From DATLFA01 sp039934635 (GTDB lineage Bacteria; Actinomycetota; Acidimicrobiia; Acidimicrobiales; WLNW01), in assembly GCA_039934635.1 (NCBI GenBank), contig JBDTLT010000246.1:1-8007 (forward strand): a stretch of 8,007 nucleotides of DNA. The letters run 5' to 3'. This document shows positions 7,277-8,007 of this stretch, one piece after another. Each line of letters begins with the position of its first letter. Position 1 is the first letter of the stretch. The position numbers were made by a program, and so were the translations under genes. The notes beneath the pieces were generated by a model, which ran no database searches, had not been told where the DNA came from, and worked only from the letters and a program-made list of their open reading frames with translations.

Positions 7277-7795
7277 CTATTCGCCGGCGTCCGACTCCCG
7301 ATCGGCGGCGAAAGTCCGCCAGCGATCGGTGACTTCCCATTCGACGATCCAGCGGATCAGGTAGGCGGCGTCGAACTCGACACCGGACTCGAGAATGGAG
7401 CGGATGTCGTCGCGGTCGCGAGGTCGCCAGGCGATCAACTTGTGGACGATCACGTCCTCGACGGCGAGCACGTGATCGACGGCGCGGGCGAGGGCAACCG
7501 CTTGGTACTCGATGACGGGCAGGAGAATGTCGATGGCCGCCGGCCCGCGGTGGCATCGTATGAGGTGGGGTGCCTCGCCCTCGTCGGCGAAGACCGATAC
7601 CTCGTAGCCGGCCTGCTGCAGCGCGCCGACGAGCGCCGTGTGGTGGCGCGCCATGGTGTCCAGATCGGTCGTGAAGCGAGGGGTCGCCCGATAGCGGTTG
7701 GCGGCGAGTGCGCCCACGACGGTCCACTCGACACCGAGGCGGTCGAAGATCTCAGCGATCGATGCGAGCCATGCCGAGGGATCGTGCTCGGTCAT
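7277..7795 (-). CDS. Nucleotidyltransferase-fold protein, putative toxin-like partner
   Basis: A 172-residue protein with the minimal nucleotidyltransferase signature: VVGALAANRYRATPRFTTDLD (26-46) fits the hGGxA...RxTxDhD pattern with metal-binding Asp44 and Asp46. A third acidic residue, Asp89, lies in AAIDIL. VEDVIVHKLIAWRPRDRDDI (112-131) matches the conserved PEDLIVxKLxAxRxxDxxDI segment of AbiEii/DUF-type nucleotidyltransferases often found in toxin-antitoxin modules. Such proteins transfer a nucleotide to RNA, protein or a small molecule; the target here is unknown. The ATG at 7795 is chosen over the longer frame to 7978 because AGGAGG precedes it at ideal spacing and the longer N-terminus is the shadow of the overlapping upstream gene. 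Its first 44 bases overlap that gene, implying translational coupling. The second Gly of the usual GG motif is Ala29. It could alternatively be a housekeeping-type stand-alone transferase. Confidence 0.75.
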   Translation of the reverse strand: MTEHDPSAWLASIAEIFDRLGVEWTVVGALAANRYRATPRFTTDLDTMARHHTALVGALQQAGYEVSVFADEGEAPHLIRCHRGPAAIDILLPVIEYQAVALARAVDHVLAVEDVIVHKLIAWRPRDRDDIRSILESGVEFDAAYLIRWIVEWEVTDRWRTFAADRESDAGE

Positions 7796-7973
7796 AGATG
7801 CCCTCCTCGGGTGCCCGATCATCGAGCGGCTCCAGACCGTGAGCAGTCCGATCGGCGTTGATGACCTCGAGCAGTTTCCGGCGTTGCTCCGGCGTGCCGC
7901 GGTCGTCGCGCTCGCCGGACGCGAGATCACTGCTGATTCGCTGCATCTTCGCTCTGTCGCGTGCGCTGACCAC
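7752..7973 (-). CDS. Small charged protein, putative antitoxin-like partner
   Basis: A 73-residue protein, rich in Arg, Asp and Glu, with no membrane segment or clear DNA-binding motif. It has a helical, coiled-coil-prone middle (TPEQRRKLLEVINADRTAHG, 27-46) and a C-terminal EEGIYDRARSLGMARIDR resembling the tails of small proteins encoded just upstream of nucleotidyltransferase-type toxins. It ends inside the next gene (44-base overlap) and contains that gene's ribosome binding site, so the two are co-transcribed and probably coupled. The start is unsure: the GTG at 7973 is given, an ATG at 7946 is possible, and the frame stays open to the right edge (8007), so the real start may lie outside the window. 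No family could be named with certainty. The antitoxin role is inferred from size, charge and gene order. Confidence 0.58.
   Translation of the reverse strand: MVSARDRAKMQRISSDLASGERDDRGTPEQRRKLLEVINADRTAHGLEPLDDRAPEEGIYDRARSLGMARIDR
7802..7807 (-). promoter_or_regulatory. Ribosome binding site of the nucleotidyltransferase
   Basis: On the minus strand this reads AGGAGG (within GAGGAGGG), six bases before the ATG at 7795. It lies inside the coding sequence of the upstream small gene. It fixes the start of the nucleotidyltransferase and supports translation of the pair from one message. Confidence 0.75.
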
Positions 7974-8007
7974 GACATCCAGGCTACTGCCGCCGGGTCC
8001 GCGACGG

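Noticed and set aside
7227..7727. A 166-codon minus-strand frame overlapping the nucleotidyltransferase
   Set aside because: Its translation is almost wholly Arg/Pro/Ser/Gly, the mark of a frame-shifted shadow. The overlapping frame has the nucleotidyltransferase motifs and a strong ribosome site.

Overview
The window is high-GC DNA with a strong preference for G or C at third codon positions. The two longest enzyme genes use no TTA, CTA or TCA codons at all. This composition, an actinobacterial-style FadD-like ligase and an AraC regulator beside a Baeyer-Villiger-type flavoenzyme suggest a chromosomal segment of an actinomycete, possibly of the Acidimicrobiia type. The taxonomic guess is inference. 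No tRNA, rRNA, CRISPR array, transposase or attachment site was seen, and no gap longer than about 150 bases lacks a gene.

Layout from left to right. (1) The C-terminal part of a nitrilase-superfamily carbon-nitrogen hydrolase enters from the left edge (1-492, +). (2) The gap after it (493-650) holds what reads as a scrap of a cytochrome P450 gene. (3) A large multi-membrane protein resembling lipid-linked-sugar glycosyltransferases of the ArnT/GT39 (GT-C) type follows (651-2606, +). It probably starts on a leaderless ATG. (4) A 642-residue flavin monooxygenase with Baeyer-Villiger fingerprints and a HAPMO-like N-terminal extension (2753-4681, +) has a clear Shine-Dalgarno sequence. (5) It converges on an AraC-family regulator (4706-5575, -). 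(6) The regulator is divergent from a fatty-acid/aryl-CoA-ligase-type adenylating enzyme (5598-7157, +). (7) At the right edge, on the minus strand, a small charged protein gene (7752-7973) overlaps by 44 bp a nucleotidyltransferase gene (7277-7795). This arrangement is typical of a toxin-antitoxin-like module.

How the genes may work together: the monooxygenase, regulator and CoA ligase sit next to each other and fit a catabolic unit. A ketone would be oxidised to an ester, the ester hydrolysed by an enzyme not seen here, and the released acid activated as a CoA thioester, with the AraC protein as the likely local sensor. This is inferred from families and gene order only. The membrane glycosyltransferase, the hydrolase and the nucleotidyltransferase pair look functionally unrelated to that unit.
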